Shown here: in pieces, positions 24,401 to 35,600 of the stretch
Layout of the letters: every line of letters begins with the position of its first letter
Position numbering within the stretch: position 1 is the first letter of the stretch
Source of the DNA: Petrosia ficiformis
Taxonomy: Eukaryota > Porifera > Demospongiae > Haplosclerida > Petrosiidae
Direction of reading: 5' to 3'
Length of the DNA stretch: 64,000 bases
NCBI GenBank assembly: GCA_947044365.1
Contig: OX345639.1
Location: 4,369,444-4,433,443, forward strand
Program-made: the position numbers and the translations under genes
The notes under the pieces: generated by a model
Told to the model about the DNA's origin: nothing
The model's database searches: none
Seen by the model: only the letters and a program-made list of their open reading frames with translations

Positions 24401-25578
24401 AATGGTAGTTAACTCACATTATTTATCAAATTGTTCAGTTGTTCATAATAAGTTTTGTTAATATCAATTCGAATATCTCTTGAGAGATAACTAAAATAGC
24501 AAATCCATTAGTAATAATATCCTAATTACATGATATCATAATATTATAACATACTTCAGTTCATTTTCATAAATGGAATCATTGAGTATCTTGTATTCTG
24601 TCACTAGAGTTCTATTAACAGAGGTTAAAAATTCTTCATGAAGATTCACAACCTGTAAATCAGTAGAGATATAAGTATGCATTATATAAAAGATTTTGCT
24701 CAGTTGATACTTCCATTATTCATCTATACGCACTATTAGCCATTATTGTACATCTTTTTATGTATGCTTAAACAAACCATTGGAAGTGTTCCAGTAATTA
24801 GTATCTTAGTCTCATCAACAGCCACACCCACTCGCTCATTCCCCACAAGAAGTATAACTGTAAATACTCCAATACATAACATACATACACACACACTGAT
24901 ACCAAGAAACCAAGACAAAAGTTGAGATGTTAATGAAATATATTTACTCTCGATCTCCTCTTCAATTGAAACATAACATTTCTCCCAATACAACCAAAGT
25001 GAAAACAGAAGACAAGGTAGACATACTGCAGCTATTAGCACAAAAGCTGCATGGAATAGGAATGTGGATTAATAATTATGGAATGTGGATTATAGGATAT
25101 CATTGTCACAGTATGGACTGAGACACCATCAAAATAGATATATATATATATCAGATAAATAATTAAATGGTAAAAATGAATTATCGATATTGTAATTATA
25201 CATACCTGCTAAATACTCAGCATCCTTACAATAATACAGTGCTGTACTTATAAAAGTTCTATCATTAAATGTAAACACACCATTGTATCTATAGGGAATA
25301 TAATTTATTATTCATAACAATGAATATTTAATGACTTACATATTAGTAATATCATTTCTTAATCTCGTATAGTCTAGACTTGAAAAAGTAAAGAAGTTTT
25401 CTCTAAAACTTTTAGCAATATATAATAGTACATCAAGATCTTCTGTATCAACAACTAAAGCGTCAGCTGTTGAAAAAGAATTAGTAGTTTCATTTCTAAT
25501 ACACAAAGTAGCTTGAGCAGAATGAGAAAGTATCGAAAGGTTAGTAATGAGTCCAACTAACACCAGTACAACAATCAT
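18430..25578 (-). CDS. Prominin-like glycosylated multi-pass membrane protein with extended C-terminus
   Basis: Prominins organise membrane protrusions. The ATG at 25578 gives a signal peptide (MIVVLVLVGLITNLSILSHS); an upstream TTG is ignored. An ectodomain of about 100 aa precedes TM1 and TM2 (25030-24820). Then come a large loop rich in N-x-S/T sites (24780-23430), TM3, a two-cysteine turn and TM4 (23270-22830), a second large loop (22790-21480) closing with paired cysteines (SLCYPL, VCSNLL), and TM5 (21450-21372). This order and spacing match prominin rather than tweety. By splice phase the TM5 exon (ends phase 2) joins an exon at 20733-20601, and that (phase 1) joins one at 19755. This adds further hydrophobic segments near 20725-20620, 19700-19570 and 19540-19450. 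The tail is about 300 aa, with acid- and Pro-rich parts, to a stop near 18430 (18374 is an alternative). A separate gene starting at the ATG at 19767 is possible. TM1-TM5 are well supported; the extension is moderate. Confidence 0.65.
18475..18560. repeat. 22-bp direct repeats (gatcataatgaatcagtgat)
   Basis: About four short units with the core gatcataatgaatcagtgat, in an intron near the 3' end of the prominin-like gene. They contain TGATGA and CAGTGA strings but no single C/D-box snoRNA layout. Confidence 0.75.
19801..20060. repeat. 134-bp tandem duplication, each copy containing a long perfect hairpin
   Basis: The block beginning tatgaatgcacatgag at 19801 is repeated at 19935, nearly identical. 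Each copy holds an inverted repeat with arms of about 26 bp (tactgtacattcatagttac and its complement, ending in ttaccat/atggtaa) around a 5-nt loop accgt, centred near 19890 and 20024. Related ATGTAC-rich palindromes continue to about 20180. It lies in a predicted intron of the prominin-like gene, or in the promoter of the alternative downstream gene. Confidence 0.85.
20755..20945. repeat. Alternating minisatellite (acaaacaaacactgtttaca)
   Basis: About seven units of 24-25 bp share acacaaacaaacactgttta. They alternate between caaat and cataattat endings, so the higher-order period is about 49 bp. It is intronic to the prominin-like gene, directly upstream of the exon at 20733 on the minus strand. 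Confidence 0.85.
22010..22230. repeat. (TA)n plus (CATA)n array in prominin-like intron
   Basis: TA dinucleotides (22010-22055) pass into CATA/CATG tetranucleotides (22060-22230) between exons of the second large loop. Confidence 0.92.
24203..24400. repeat. GATA/GGAT microsatellite in prominin-like intron
   Basis: Mixed gatagata, ggatggat and ggtggatg units in two blocks (24203-24308 and 24368-24400), inside the intron splitting the first large loop. Confidence 0.9.
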
Positions 25579-25700
25579 TTTTTTCTCATGTTTTACTGAC
25601 AACAGAGTACAAAACCACGCCCATAAAATACCATACCCATAAATTATTATTAAATAATAATAAATATCAAAAAGAAAAATGACAAAGTGTAAACATGTAA

Positions 25701-28700
25701 TTAATGTAACCAGAATTTTATAGCATCTAATATTAGTTGTATAGTGTCGTTTGATTGTTGGAAAACATGTACTTTAAGTTGGTCAGTAAATCCAGGACGA
25801 TGAGTTGAGAATCCAAAGTATTTTGCATCTGTAGGGTGCATAGAATAACCAACTATTTGCTTATGAGGATAATTACGATTTATAAACATTTGATGTTTTT
25901 TATCAATCAAGTTTATACCAAGTGCTGACACATGCATAGTAATAGTATTCTTTGGTACAGCAGCCATCCCTGCTGCTACGCCACTTTCTTCAAATACTTC
26001 CAGTGACTTGATAATTGATTCTGAAGTGAAAGGTGCTTCCATGTTAGCAGATCCAATATAAGTTACTAAGAACCTAGCGTAATCTTCTTCTGGAAAATCT
26101 AATGATGACGTTGGATTTTGAATATTTACCAAATCTTTTCTCTTTTGAGGAATATCCAAAATGGAAGAGGTAGAGTGAGATTTACCTATATATGATTGAA
26201 AAGACGGAGGATGAGGAACTGGAGAGGGTGATTGTGCTCGTTGTAGTTTAAGGGATCGAAGTCGAGAAATGAAACTTTGACTTGAACTTGAATTATTAAA
26301 TGCTTCCTAGTAAATAAAATGTAAGTACCATATATCATAATTATTATCTCTCACATCAATGTCCTCAGATTCTGTGATGAAAGGGTCATCCTCTCCTCTT
26401 TGTTGGTACGAGAGCTGACATGCCTGACGAAGGAATGTCAGCAAAGATGCTGCATTACCAGTACTATTACACAACAGAATGTGAGCTATAAGAAAATTAA
26501 CATAATAATATGTATATATGTACATATGTTGTTTTGGTGTTGTTTTAGTTATAGTTATGGTATGCCTGGTTTCTCAAATGGTTATAGTTTAAATAACTAA
26601 AATAATATTAGGCTTACTAAAAGGGTTTTTATTTTAGTTAACTAACTAAAAGTGCCCATTATTGGCCAATTTTCATTTTAGTTAGTTATAGTTATTGCAG
26701 TAGACTTGTAATTTAGTTATAGTTTCATTAACTAAGTGACAATTCCTTACTAAAAGGAGTTTTAGTTAATATAATTATAGTAACCTTCTAAAAGAGGTTT
26801 ATTTATAGTTAACACCAGAAATGGGTAAATATATATTATTACTAATACCTCCTAAGTCAATGTAATATATTACTATTGCCTTAAAAATCAGTATATTATT
26901 AACTATTACTATTACTATTACCTCCAAAGTCAATGTAAAATATTACTATTACTATTACCTTAAAAATTGATATATTACTATTACTATTACCTTAAAAATT
27001 GATATATTACTATTATTATTACCTTAAAAATCAGTAGATTACTATTATTATTACCTTAAAAATCAGTAGATTACTATTACTACTCAATGTAGTTACTATT
27101 ACCTTAAAATCAGTAGATTACTATTATTATTACTGCCTAAGACAGTGTTACTGTTATATGGATTACTATAGTATTGTTCATGTTTTAAACTAAATCACCA
27201 TTGCATTTAATGTTCATGAGTTTCAGTGAGTCTGTACCTTTCTGGCTGAAAACATTTCCCTTCAATACTAAAGTGTCTACATAATATTTACTATTACTAT
27301 TACATATTTACTATTACGCCATGTCTGGTTAACACTAGTATGTATTCACATAAGGGCATGTATCATGTATGTACATTCCTTTACCAGTGAGTGGTTTATG
27401 TTTCTCCTTGATAGTGTATCCAACAAATCGTCTATATTCAGAATGAATCCCAATAGTACATATCTTGCTTGTATCATGTTGAGCATATATCACTTCCTTC
27501 TTACTCAAAACTTGGACTAGCCTGACCACTGCTAGACTCATCCATACCAGTACCTCCCTTGACTGTGATGGACGATACTCTGTGATGACTTTATTAATTA
27601 TTTCTGCAACGGTTTGATGTTTACCAGCTTTTACGCTACCGATGTGTATGGCTGGATATCTATGTAAGAGACCTCTTGCAGCTTGTTCGACTGATGACTG
27701 AGATGAGAGATCGTGTTCTGAGGTGGAACCAGATGAAAGCAGGCTGATTGAAAGAAGAGCTACTGTTGTGTCATCATCATTTATCTGTATAATGAAACAA
27801 GTCACATGAACAAAATTGAATTTCTATTTCCCTAAATTTCATTTTCTTTTTAATTTAGTTATTGACGTTTACTAGAAGTTCAGAATTCAAAGTTTCAAAG
27901 TTTCAAAGTTTATACATTAATAGACCATAAAAGCTAGTATGCAGGTGTCATCAGCAGAAGAATGCATGATGGAGTAGAGTAGCATCCTGTTGCTAATTTC
28001 CCTATTTTCTAATAAGGATGCACTACATATGCTTCACTAAATAGTTTATAAACTCTCACTGACCAATTATAGCAATGGTGTATCCATGTGCTCCACTCCT
28101 CTGCCATTTACATGTTTCATCAAAATTATTGGGATTTCATCAATAATATTATGTTTTTAATTGGGTGTTGGATTTTATGTGTGTTTTCATTGACTCTATA
28201 AACTAATTATAATTGTATCAATATCAACTCATATGTTACATATACAGATACTAATTTATTTTTCATGACATGTGATACAATGAACTATAATACCAGATTT
28301 CAATATTTTAAATAAACTTTTGCATTTGGGATACCATTCACTGGATCTATAATTTCTTGATAACTCATCAAATAAACCACAAAGTGTCTATAAAAGGTTT
28401 GATGTTGTTATGATTCTGGCTGAAAACATTTATTACCCACAAATGAACAATTAGTACACTGTAATACTATATGCTATCCATATTCAGTATAATATGAGGT
28501 TTAATTATGTTACAAATTATCATAACACCCTATTACAACCACATTTACTTTACTAACATAGATACACACACCTTAGATATTGTACTATCATCCGCATGTT
28601 GTTTAGCCTGGTTTACAGACTCCATGAATGCATTTGAAAGTACGTGGTCGGAGCAGCGGAAGAGATGACACACGGGGAGTGAGGTACTTGGTTTCCATAT

Positions 28701-29993
28701 TGTGATTCCAAACAGCCTTTTATTTTTTGTGCACTGGCCCACAAAGAATATATCTTTGACAGAAAAACTTTTAAACAATGGCCCCGTCCTGGGTGGAGCT
28801 AGACGAATTTTATCTGATGTTACAAGCACTAATACATCAATAGCTCGAATCGGTAACTTTGGTTCCATTATTTTTTTAGCACATTCATTGACACAACTAG
28901 TGTAGCAATCCACATCTCTACTTCCTAGATAACTAACACTGTATCTGCCATACTCCACTCCATCAAAACGTAAGAAGCTTGTTTTGTGATCAAGACATTT
29001 GTGTAAAGATGTGTCTGACTTCCGTCTTCGATGCAACACATAAGGCGTGCTTGATGGTTGTCTTTCAAGCTCATTTTTTGAAGATTTATCAATTAAGTTT
29101 TCCAAACTACTAGTAAAGTGGCTTCTGAAGTAATCAGAAGTGGAATTTGGTACACTTTTACCATACTCTAATAATGGTGAATTTGATGGGCATTGTTTAG
29201 CAGTGATGATACGCCGTGATGAAGGAGGTGAAGGTGAAGATGAGGCTGAGGAAGATGGAGAGGATAGCTGGTGATTTCTGAATGGTACTTGTGGCTTAAT
29301 ATCTATGTCAGAAGGGGAGAGAGATAGTAAATAATGATGGTTATCCTTTTCATCTTCTGTGAGATAATTTGTGGGGAGTGTGATCTCTTCTGATATAGGA
29401 TGGTCTCTCAATCTAGCAGGTTTTGGAGGTAGAGCTGGAGGAGTAGCCTCATACTCAGGAGGAGGTGAAGGAGATATTTTTTGATTACTTGACATGAAAT
29501 CCTCAAAGATGACAGGATTATCTCCAACTGCAAGAGCAAAGGAAATAGGTCTATCCATGTCACAATCTATACTAAGAAAATTTGACGTAGAAGTCCCCGG
29601 ATAGCTGTTTGTAAATCCGCAGTGTTCTATATCTAAACTTCTGCTGGTAATGAGATCAGAAATAGACTGATCTCGTTTGATTGTGCTGTAGAAATCTTCT
29701 TCTAGGGTTTCTGTTGCTGTAGTTTGAGAGTTATAACCAGAGAAGTCTACCGAAATGTACTTCCCTTTCGAATGTACGCAGCGTGATGCAATTAGGCGTT
29801 CACCTGGAGAATTGCGATGAACATTACTGCTCCAAAAGTGCTCCTGCAAGTAAGGGTTGCTAGAAACTCGAGTTACTCTGGAAGGAGTGAAATCAGTGAA
29901 TGATAAAGAGCTCAACTTGGCATATAAAGTTCCATTATCTGCTGTTCTTAGCTTTGGGGTTTGTTCAATACAGTGTTCACAAACAAGATCCAT
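25701..29993 (-). CDS. Adaptor-like protein with three PTB/PID domains
   Basis: PTB domains bind NPxY-type or lipid ligands in signalling and endocytic adaptors. The ATG at 29993 opens MDLVCEHCIEQTPKL; the TTG at 30026 is disregarded. A roughly 320-aa disordered region with polyproline motifs (PPALPPKP) leads to PTB-A near 29010-28590 (YSVSYLGSRDVDC, LFGITIW, CHLFRC). PTB-B is split across exons at 27787-27365 (LLHRYPAIHIGSVKAG, FVGYTI) and 26485-26370, which supplies the closing helix (AHILLCNSTGNAASLLTFLRQA). A Ser-rich linker at 26290-26130 leads to PTB-C at 26090-25704 (FLVTYIGSANMEAPF, VGYSMH, FGFSTH). The stop TAA is at 25703-25701. Donor/acceptor pairs keep frame across all junctions (28570 to 27787, 27386 to 26485, 26353 to 26312). 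No kinase, SH2, WW or TBC domain is seen, unlike FE65 or TBC1D1/4. I do not recognise a named orthologue. Confidence 0.8.
26540..26820 (+). repeat. Dispersed repeat family 1, copy A
   Basis: AT-rich element with repeated TTAGTTA/TAACTAA strings. It shares a co-linear series of motifs (tggtttctcaaa; ttttcattttagttagttat; gtaatttagttatag; ccttactaaaaggggtttta) with copies at 47155-47370 (same strand) and 30236-30450 (reverse). It is intronic to the three-PTB gene. Confidence 0.8.
26880..27140. repeat. ATT-rich minisatellite, about 38-bp unit
   Basis: Repeats of attactattattattaccttaaaaatcagtag type, about seven degenerate units, directly after the family 1 copy in the same intron. Confidence 0.85.
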
Positions 29994-30235
29994 GTGATTA
30001 AAATATTCCAAGAACAGTATGCACAATGCTTGACAAGCAAAATTGTCCGCTTGATATTTAAAAAGAAGTAAGCAATATTATACTATTATAAACCCCATAT
30101 GATCAAATATTTTCTGGTAGATCCCACACGTCACTTATGGTAATACTGTAGTATAATGTTACATTTACATTACACCGATCATTAGACATGCCTCGTTATT
30201 TCATTTTTGTCTATTATTATAACCTCAGTCTAGTA

Positions 30236-30450
30236 GTGTAGCTTTAGTTAACTATAGCCATAACTAAAACCCCTTTTAGTAAGGCTTTTTGACTAACTAA
30301 ACTAAATTACGAGTGTATTGCAATAACTACACTAACAAAAATGGAAAATAGCCAACAATGGACTTTAGTTAGTTAACTAAAACTGAAACCATTTTAGTAA
30401 GCTTATTATTATTTTAGTTACTATAATAACTATAACTAAATTGTAAGAAC
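30236..30450 (-). repeat. Dispersed repeat family 1, copy B (reverse orientation)
   Basis: Reverse complement of the family at 26540 and 47155. The order aaccccttttagtaagg, ctaaattac, aaatggaaaa and ctaaaactgaaacc mirrors the other copies. It lies upstream of the three-PTB gene. Confidence 0.8.
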
Positions 30451-30577
30451 TAGACATTCTATACTAAAAGTGATCATTGTTATAGTCTGGATCCCCAAGA
30501 TTGAAGTTGTTATGTACATCCTATCATTAAAATTAGATCCTCAGCCATAAGTACAGATATATGTACACACCATGAAC

Positions 30578-31073
30578 TAGTCTCGTGTAGCCAGCCCCTC
30601 CCCTCTAAACGATTAGAGGGGAGGGGCTGGCTACGTGAGACTAACCTAGTCTGGCGTTGCTGCCCACTTTGCATACGAGGAAGTGGTCTGGGGACACTCA
30701 TATACTAAACTCGTTCTGCCGCAGCTATAGCTGCGGCGGTTAATTATTGCATACCTTTACCTTATGACTCTCATTATGATTCATGAATATCGTTATAGAA
30801 GCAACATGGACGGTATATCAAAACAGAACATATTCTTTCTCTTGTTTCTAATGGCCCCTCGTCTATCCTCACTTAAACTTCTTCTTTCTCTCGGACAAGA
30901 GGATAAATCTACGTCACAAGCACAGCAAAACATCCTTATTATGACCCACGTGTTTACACGTCTTAAAATTATTAATTACATTCCGGACATTCCATCAGAA
31001 CGAGTTTAGTATACAAGTGTCACCAGACCACTTCCTCGTATGCAAAGTGGGCGGCAACGCCAGACTAAGACTA
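30578..31073. mobile_element. Foldback DNA element, about 496 bp, with long inverted repeats
   Basis: The left part is a GC-rich near-perfect hairpin (30579-30645; gtagccagcccctcccctct and complement around a short loop). Next, a 70-bp arm at 30646-30716 (tagtctggcgttgctgccca... actaaactcgttc) is matched by its reverse complement at 30998-31068 with only a few mismatches. Direct repeats accatgaac at 30569-30577 and 31074-31082 flank the whole, consistent with a 9-bp target-site duplication. An 81-codon open frame in the centre (30764-31009) resembles no transposase I know. It is likely a non-autonomous element; the superfamily is unassigned. Confidence 0.82.
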
Positions 31074-31470
31074 ACCATGAACCATGCAATTTCATGCATG
31101 CAAGTTAAATGTAATTGTTAATGTTAATTCATACATTATCTTCAAATGATGGCAAAGTTGATCTTCAAATCATAGTGATAGAGAATTTATGAAATAGTGC
31201 AAAAATATGAATAAAATTATCGCCACATACATACATATCTGTGGCTGAATGTTTTGTAATTTGAGTATCTGTAAGATAGTAAACTAAAAGCCAAAATAAT
31301 CAAATTACTGTAGAGAGGACCAGTACACATGTACATACATAATGTCACATTTATTGAATTTTTCTATGCCAAAAAAGCACTAATGATGACCAAATGTATA
31401 CAATGGCAATAATTAATAACAACTTGATATAATTTATAGCTATATATATATATGTATGCTAGCTACATTA

Positions 31471-31802
31471 TTATTTGAATGAAAAGTTAAAAATGGTTTC
31501 CAAACTCTCTTTTTCAATATCAGAAAATCTCTGTAAAGATTTTACATGTTTCCATCCACTATTGATCAATTCTCGGACTTTTTCTTCACTTTTTTCTGTG
31601 CGATAAAACTCAAATAATTCCCTAGTATTAAATCTGAAGGAGTATACATAAATGATTTAGTATTTTTTGCTGTAGCTATATGTCCAAATAAAACACACGT
31701 ATAATACTATGTTTTAAATCACTTTAGTTTATACTGGATATTTCTTTCAACAGGCATTACACTGATAGTTCTCATACAAGCTCTGTACAGTTTAAGTGCC
31801 AT
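31471..31802 (-). CDS. Small LYR-motif mitochondrial protein (Complex1_LYR family)
   Basis: LYR proteins assist iron-sulphur or respiratory complex assembly. The ATG at 31802 gives MALKLYRACMRTI, with the LYR tripeptide at residues 5-7. A donor near 31721 and an acceptor near 31634 join CTAAA|A in frame to FNTRELFEFYRTEKSEEKV, the second family block (aromatic-rich, then a K/E helix and LINSGWKHVKSL). The stop TAA is at 31473-31471, total about 80 aa, typical for the family. An earlier ATG (GAATTATGG context) is out of frame. It starts 58 bp from the divergent PET117 gene. The paralogue (LYRM1, 2, 4, 5, 7, 9, SDHAF) could not be fixed. Confidence 0.78.
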
Positions 31803-31860
31803 AATTCCATGCTCTAATTATACTAATCAATGAAAGAAATAAAATCGAAATAGAATCATT
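31803..31860. promoter_or_regulatory. 58-bp divergent promoter (LYR protein / PET117)
   Basis: The two start codons face away from each other with only 58 bp between, so both 5' UTRs and the promoter must overlap or be very short. Bidirectional control is inferred from spacing; no TATA or factor site is claimed. Confidence 0.5.
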
Positions 31861-32127
31861 ATGCTATCAAGACCAGTCCTTGTGTTGCTAACAGCTGGTG
31901 TGTTTACAACAGCAATTATTTATTTTGTACATCACAATCAAACTACAGATAGAAAGGTTAATTAAAAATTTAAGTATTTACTTCATAAATTCATCATTTC
32001 TTTTATACAGCGAATGAGGAAAGGAGTTGAAAGGGATATTGAAAGACAACAACGCAAGGCAGAAAATATTCGTTTACTGGAAGAACAAAGAACATTGACA
32101 CAAAATCTTGAAAACAGAAAAAGATAG
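31861..32127 (+). CDS. PET117: PET117 cytochrome c oxidase assembly chaperone
   Basis: Small inner-membrane factor for complex IV assembly. Exon 1 (31861-31956) encodes MLSRPVLVLLTAGVF, a single membrane/import helix. Exon 2 (32011-32127) encodes RKGVERDIERQQRKAENIRL followed by LLEEQRTLTQNLE, matching the conserved GV-x-RDIERQ-x-RK-x-N-x-RLL-x-EQ signature. The mature protein is 70 aa, near the family length, with TAG at 32125-32127. The acceptor tttatacag and donor AAG|GTTAAT are clear. Too short and interrupted for ordinary ORF scans, but the motif is unambiguous. Confidence 0.92.
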
Positions 32128-32659
32128 CAAACAAAAATAATATATTCACTGAATAGTACAGTGGTCAGATAAAATAACTAATTAAGAGATACTCCCAATC
32201 CGCTACTTCCTTATTGTCTTCAAACAATACTGTTCCCAAATGTGTAGCTTTTTTTATTTTATATAAATGATTTCATATATTGCTTATTACAAAAAGAAAC
32301 CATAACTTATATATTGTGAAGTGAGAATGTAAAAAGAAAGCCTAGACTACCTATTATATGAACACACATTATAACATGTACATACTATACCATACATATG
32401 TACACATACACACACACACAATAAAACTCTACACGCATGCAAGTAAATTATACACACAATAATATAATGTACACAATTAATTAATTATGTATTATAAATA
32501 GCATTTAAACAGAATTCATGTTTTTTTTTTTCAAAATCTCTCAACTGGTTTATCAGGAACAAACTCCTAACATTAGACATAAAGAGATTGCTAGAAGTAG
32601 CTACCAAAAGAACAAGACTACATGTATATTATAAATTTATCCTAAACCTATCTATAAGT
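32128..32659. other. Convergent intergenic region
   Basis: AT-rich 3' flanks of PET117 (+) and the PP2C gene (-). It contains a short CA run near 32407 and a T-run near 32520. No gene seen. Confidence 0.5.
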
Positions 32660-35600
32660 TTAAGTTGCTACTGCAGAAGATGATGAATGTTCTTCTTTGG
32701 TGTCATCTGATACCATCAACATGTCATCATCCAATTCCATTTCTTCATCAATCTTGGTTGGTGGAAAAGAGGTAATATTCTCTGTTTCTTGTGTAGAATC
32801 TTCCATTTCATCTTGTTGATGTAGTAAAAGGTTTTCATCAAATGAATGGAACTGTCAAGAGACAATTATTTAATTTTAAATATTGTGGTAAAGTAATCGT
32901 TTTGTAATTCGTATCATAACATATATCAATCAAGTCTGTGAACATTAACAAGACATCATTAATAGTGTTGTCACTGTATCCTACAACAAAATCTTCTTTT
33001 TACAATTTTTTAACATCCCATTTACTAAACAAATCTGTTTAAATACTTTGTGCATAACATATCCACATACTTATACCTGCTATATAAATCCACATACCCA
33101 TACATGTCCCTTTAATCTCTAAATACATAACATACCCACATACTCATACCTACTATCTAAATCAACATACCCCTTCAATCTTCATAACATACCCACATAC
33201 TCATACCTACTATCTAAATCCACATACCCCTTCAATCTTAATATATACATAACATACCCACATACGCATACCTACTATCTAAAGCCCACATACCTATACA
33301 TACCCCTTCAATCTTCATAACATACCCACATACTCATACCTACTATCTAAATCCACATACCCCGTCAATCTTAATATATACATAACATACCCACATTATG
33401 CATACCTACTGACATACCTCTTCAATCTCTACATAACGTCATACCTACAGACATACCTCCTCAATCTCTTCCCACATACTCATACCTACTGACATACCTC
33501 TTCAATCTCTGGGTCAGATGACATTACTCCCTTTATTAACATAGATCCACTATCTCTTGTGAATATCCTTAATTCAGGAGGAGCCATGCTAGAATCACTA
33601 GGTCCAGTGAAATCATTATCAGAATCAACACTACCAAACTTTATTTTTGTTAGCTCTTGTAATTTTTCACCTATCATTGGCCTCCTATACCGTTAAAAAA
33701 TGGATTATGTAACAGAACAATGGTTTATATAATGGATAATGTAATAAAACTATGGAACATGTAATGGAAGAATGATAATGTAATGGAAGAATGATAATGT
33801 AATGGAAGAATGGATTACACAATGGATAATGTAATGGAAGAATGGATAATGAACTCACTTTCCTGCCACATCATAGTTGTTAGGCATATGAAGTGTTAAT
33901 TGCTGAATTACATAATTTTCCTCAACTTCCAATGGGTCATGAGCAGCTGCAACTATTTCTAGGATATAGGGAGAGAAAAGTACTCATAATGTAGAGAACA
34001 TTCTCAACTTGCTTATATTTTCCTATTTTCTTAATATTTTTCAAATTATTAATAGTAGCTTAATTTACAGTTCCTTCAGGTAGATTGTTTATGAACAACA
34101 AATCATTTAATCGACTGAGCTTCCCAGAATAATACTTTATATCCAATACAAACAATTATATTCACACCCCTTTTCAATTACCATTTAGTCTTTCTAGAAT
34201 CTTCTCTTTAGCCTCTTGTTGAAGCTCTTCTTCCTACAAGAGATAAATTAGTCAGTGTAACATACACAGCACTTAGTAATTACAAGTATATATATGTGAA
34301 ATTAATAATTATAATTATATATATAGTATAATTAATATTTCCTATGGCAGTAAAGGGAGTACATGATATAACCATATCTATAATTAATTGATTACTAGTA
34401 AAATGGCGCCAAAACAGATCATTTAAAGTTATGATTCACAATTCACTATGTATAGAAGAGATTCCATTGTGGCCCAATATGACAGGTAAAGATAGAATAT
34501 TTTATTATTATTTTTACTGGTTATTATAAAGTAATTAATAGCCATAATTAATGGGTGTGGTTGAAGTTTTGGCTCGTTTTATGTAACCCAACATGAATAA
34601 TTAGAGCATATATGGTACTATACTAAACCCCACCCCTAACCATATACTGCTGGCCATGCCCAGGATAGTACCATATATACTCCAATTAAAGGCTATCGTT
34701 TTTCTACCTTGTAGAAAACACCTACTCTTTTCTGATCTAACCAAAACACATTTTGACAGAAACTTAAAATTATTTTCATATACTTTTCTTACTTTCTTTA
34801 TAGCTTCCTGGGATACTTTAGGAGCTCCTGGAAATGTAACTAATATCACACTCATGTTATCTCTACTGTTCTGTAAAAAGAAATACATAATAAAACTATT
34901 GCTTGCTTTAGCAATGTAAAAAAAAATCTTTACAAAATATTTCAATCTTCCTGCATGGTTTGATAGGGGAGGTAGGGTGAACCAGATATCCCACCCCCCT
35001 CCACAAGTGAGTATTAAATTATCCAAACTCCACTAGGAATGGCAGACTCCTTTGCCAAGTGCCATCCTACCAAAATATCCTCTATGAAATCCCATTTATG
35101 ATTGTACATACTACACTATTAGCTACAATACTGTTTGTTAGAGTCAATAAATTCATTTTCCAGTGGTCACATGACAAAATCCAAAATATTAACAATTACT
35201 AATAGCTAACTGAAGTATCAATCACTGGTTTTAATGATGTCCTCATCTGACATTCTTAAACCTGAATACAAGTGAATGACTATTATACATATATATGGAT
35301 TACAGTGAAACCTCCCTTAGCGGACACCTCCCAATAGTGAACACCTCTCTAAGGCAGACACTTTCTTGCAGTCCCAAACACACTTCCATAGACGCCCCCA
35401 TTGATATTATAACATACGAAAACCGCTTTATATTGCGGACAGTATAATTAATTTCATTATCAATTTATATTATTATTATTGTCTTCACGGTATCCGATCT
35501 TGAAGTCTAGATTTTAGTCTACCAACATAAACCTTTGGACCATTTCGGAAACACATGAATATACTGCTCTGTAGCTATGTCAAGACTGATGATAACTGGG

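Noticed and set aside
28545..30026. TBC1D1/4 or FE65 identity for the PTB protein
   Set aside because: No TBC or WW domain was found, and three PTB domains do not fit either family.
30764..31009. 81-codon open frame within the foldback element as a gene
   Set aside because: No recognisable domain, no second exon, located between inverted arms. Treated as element interior.
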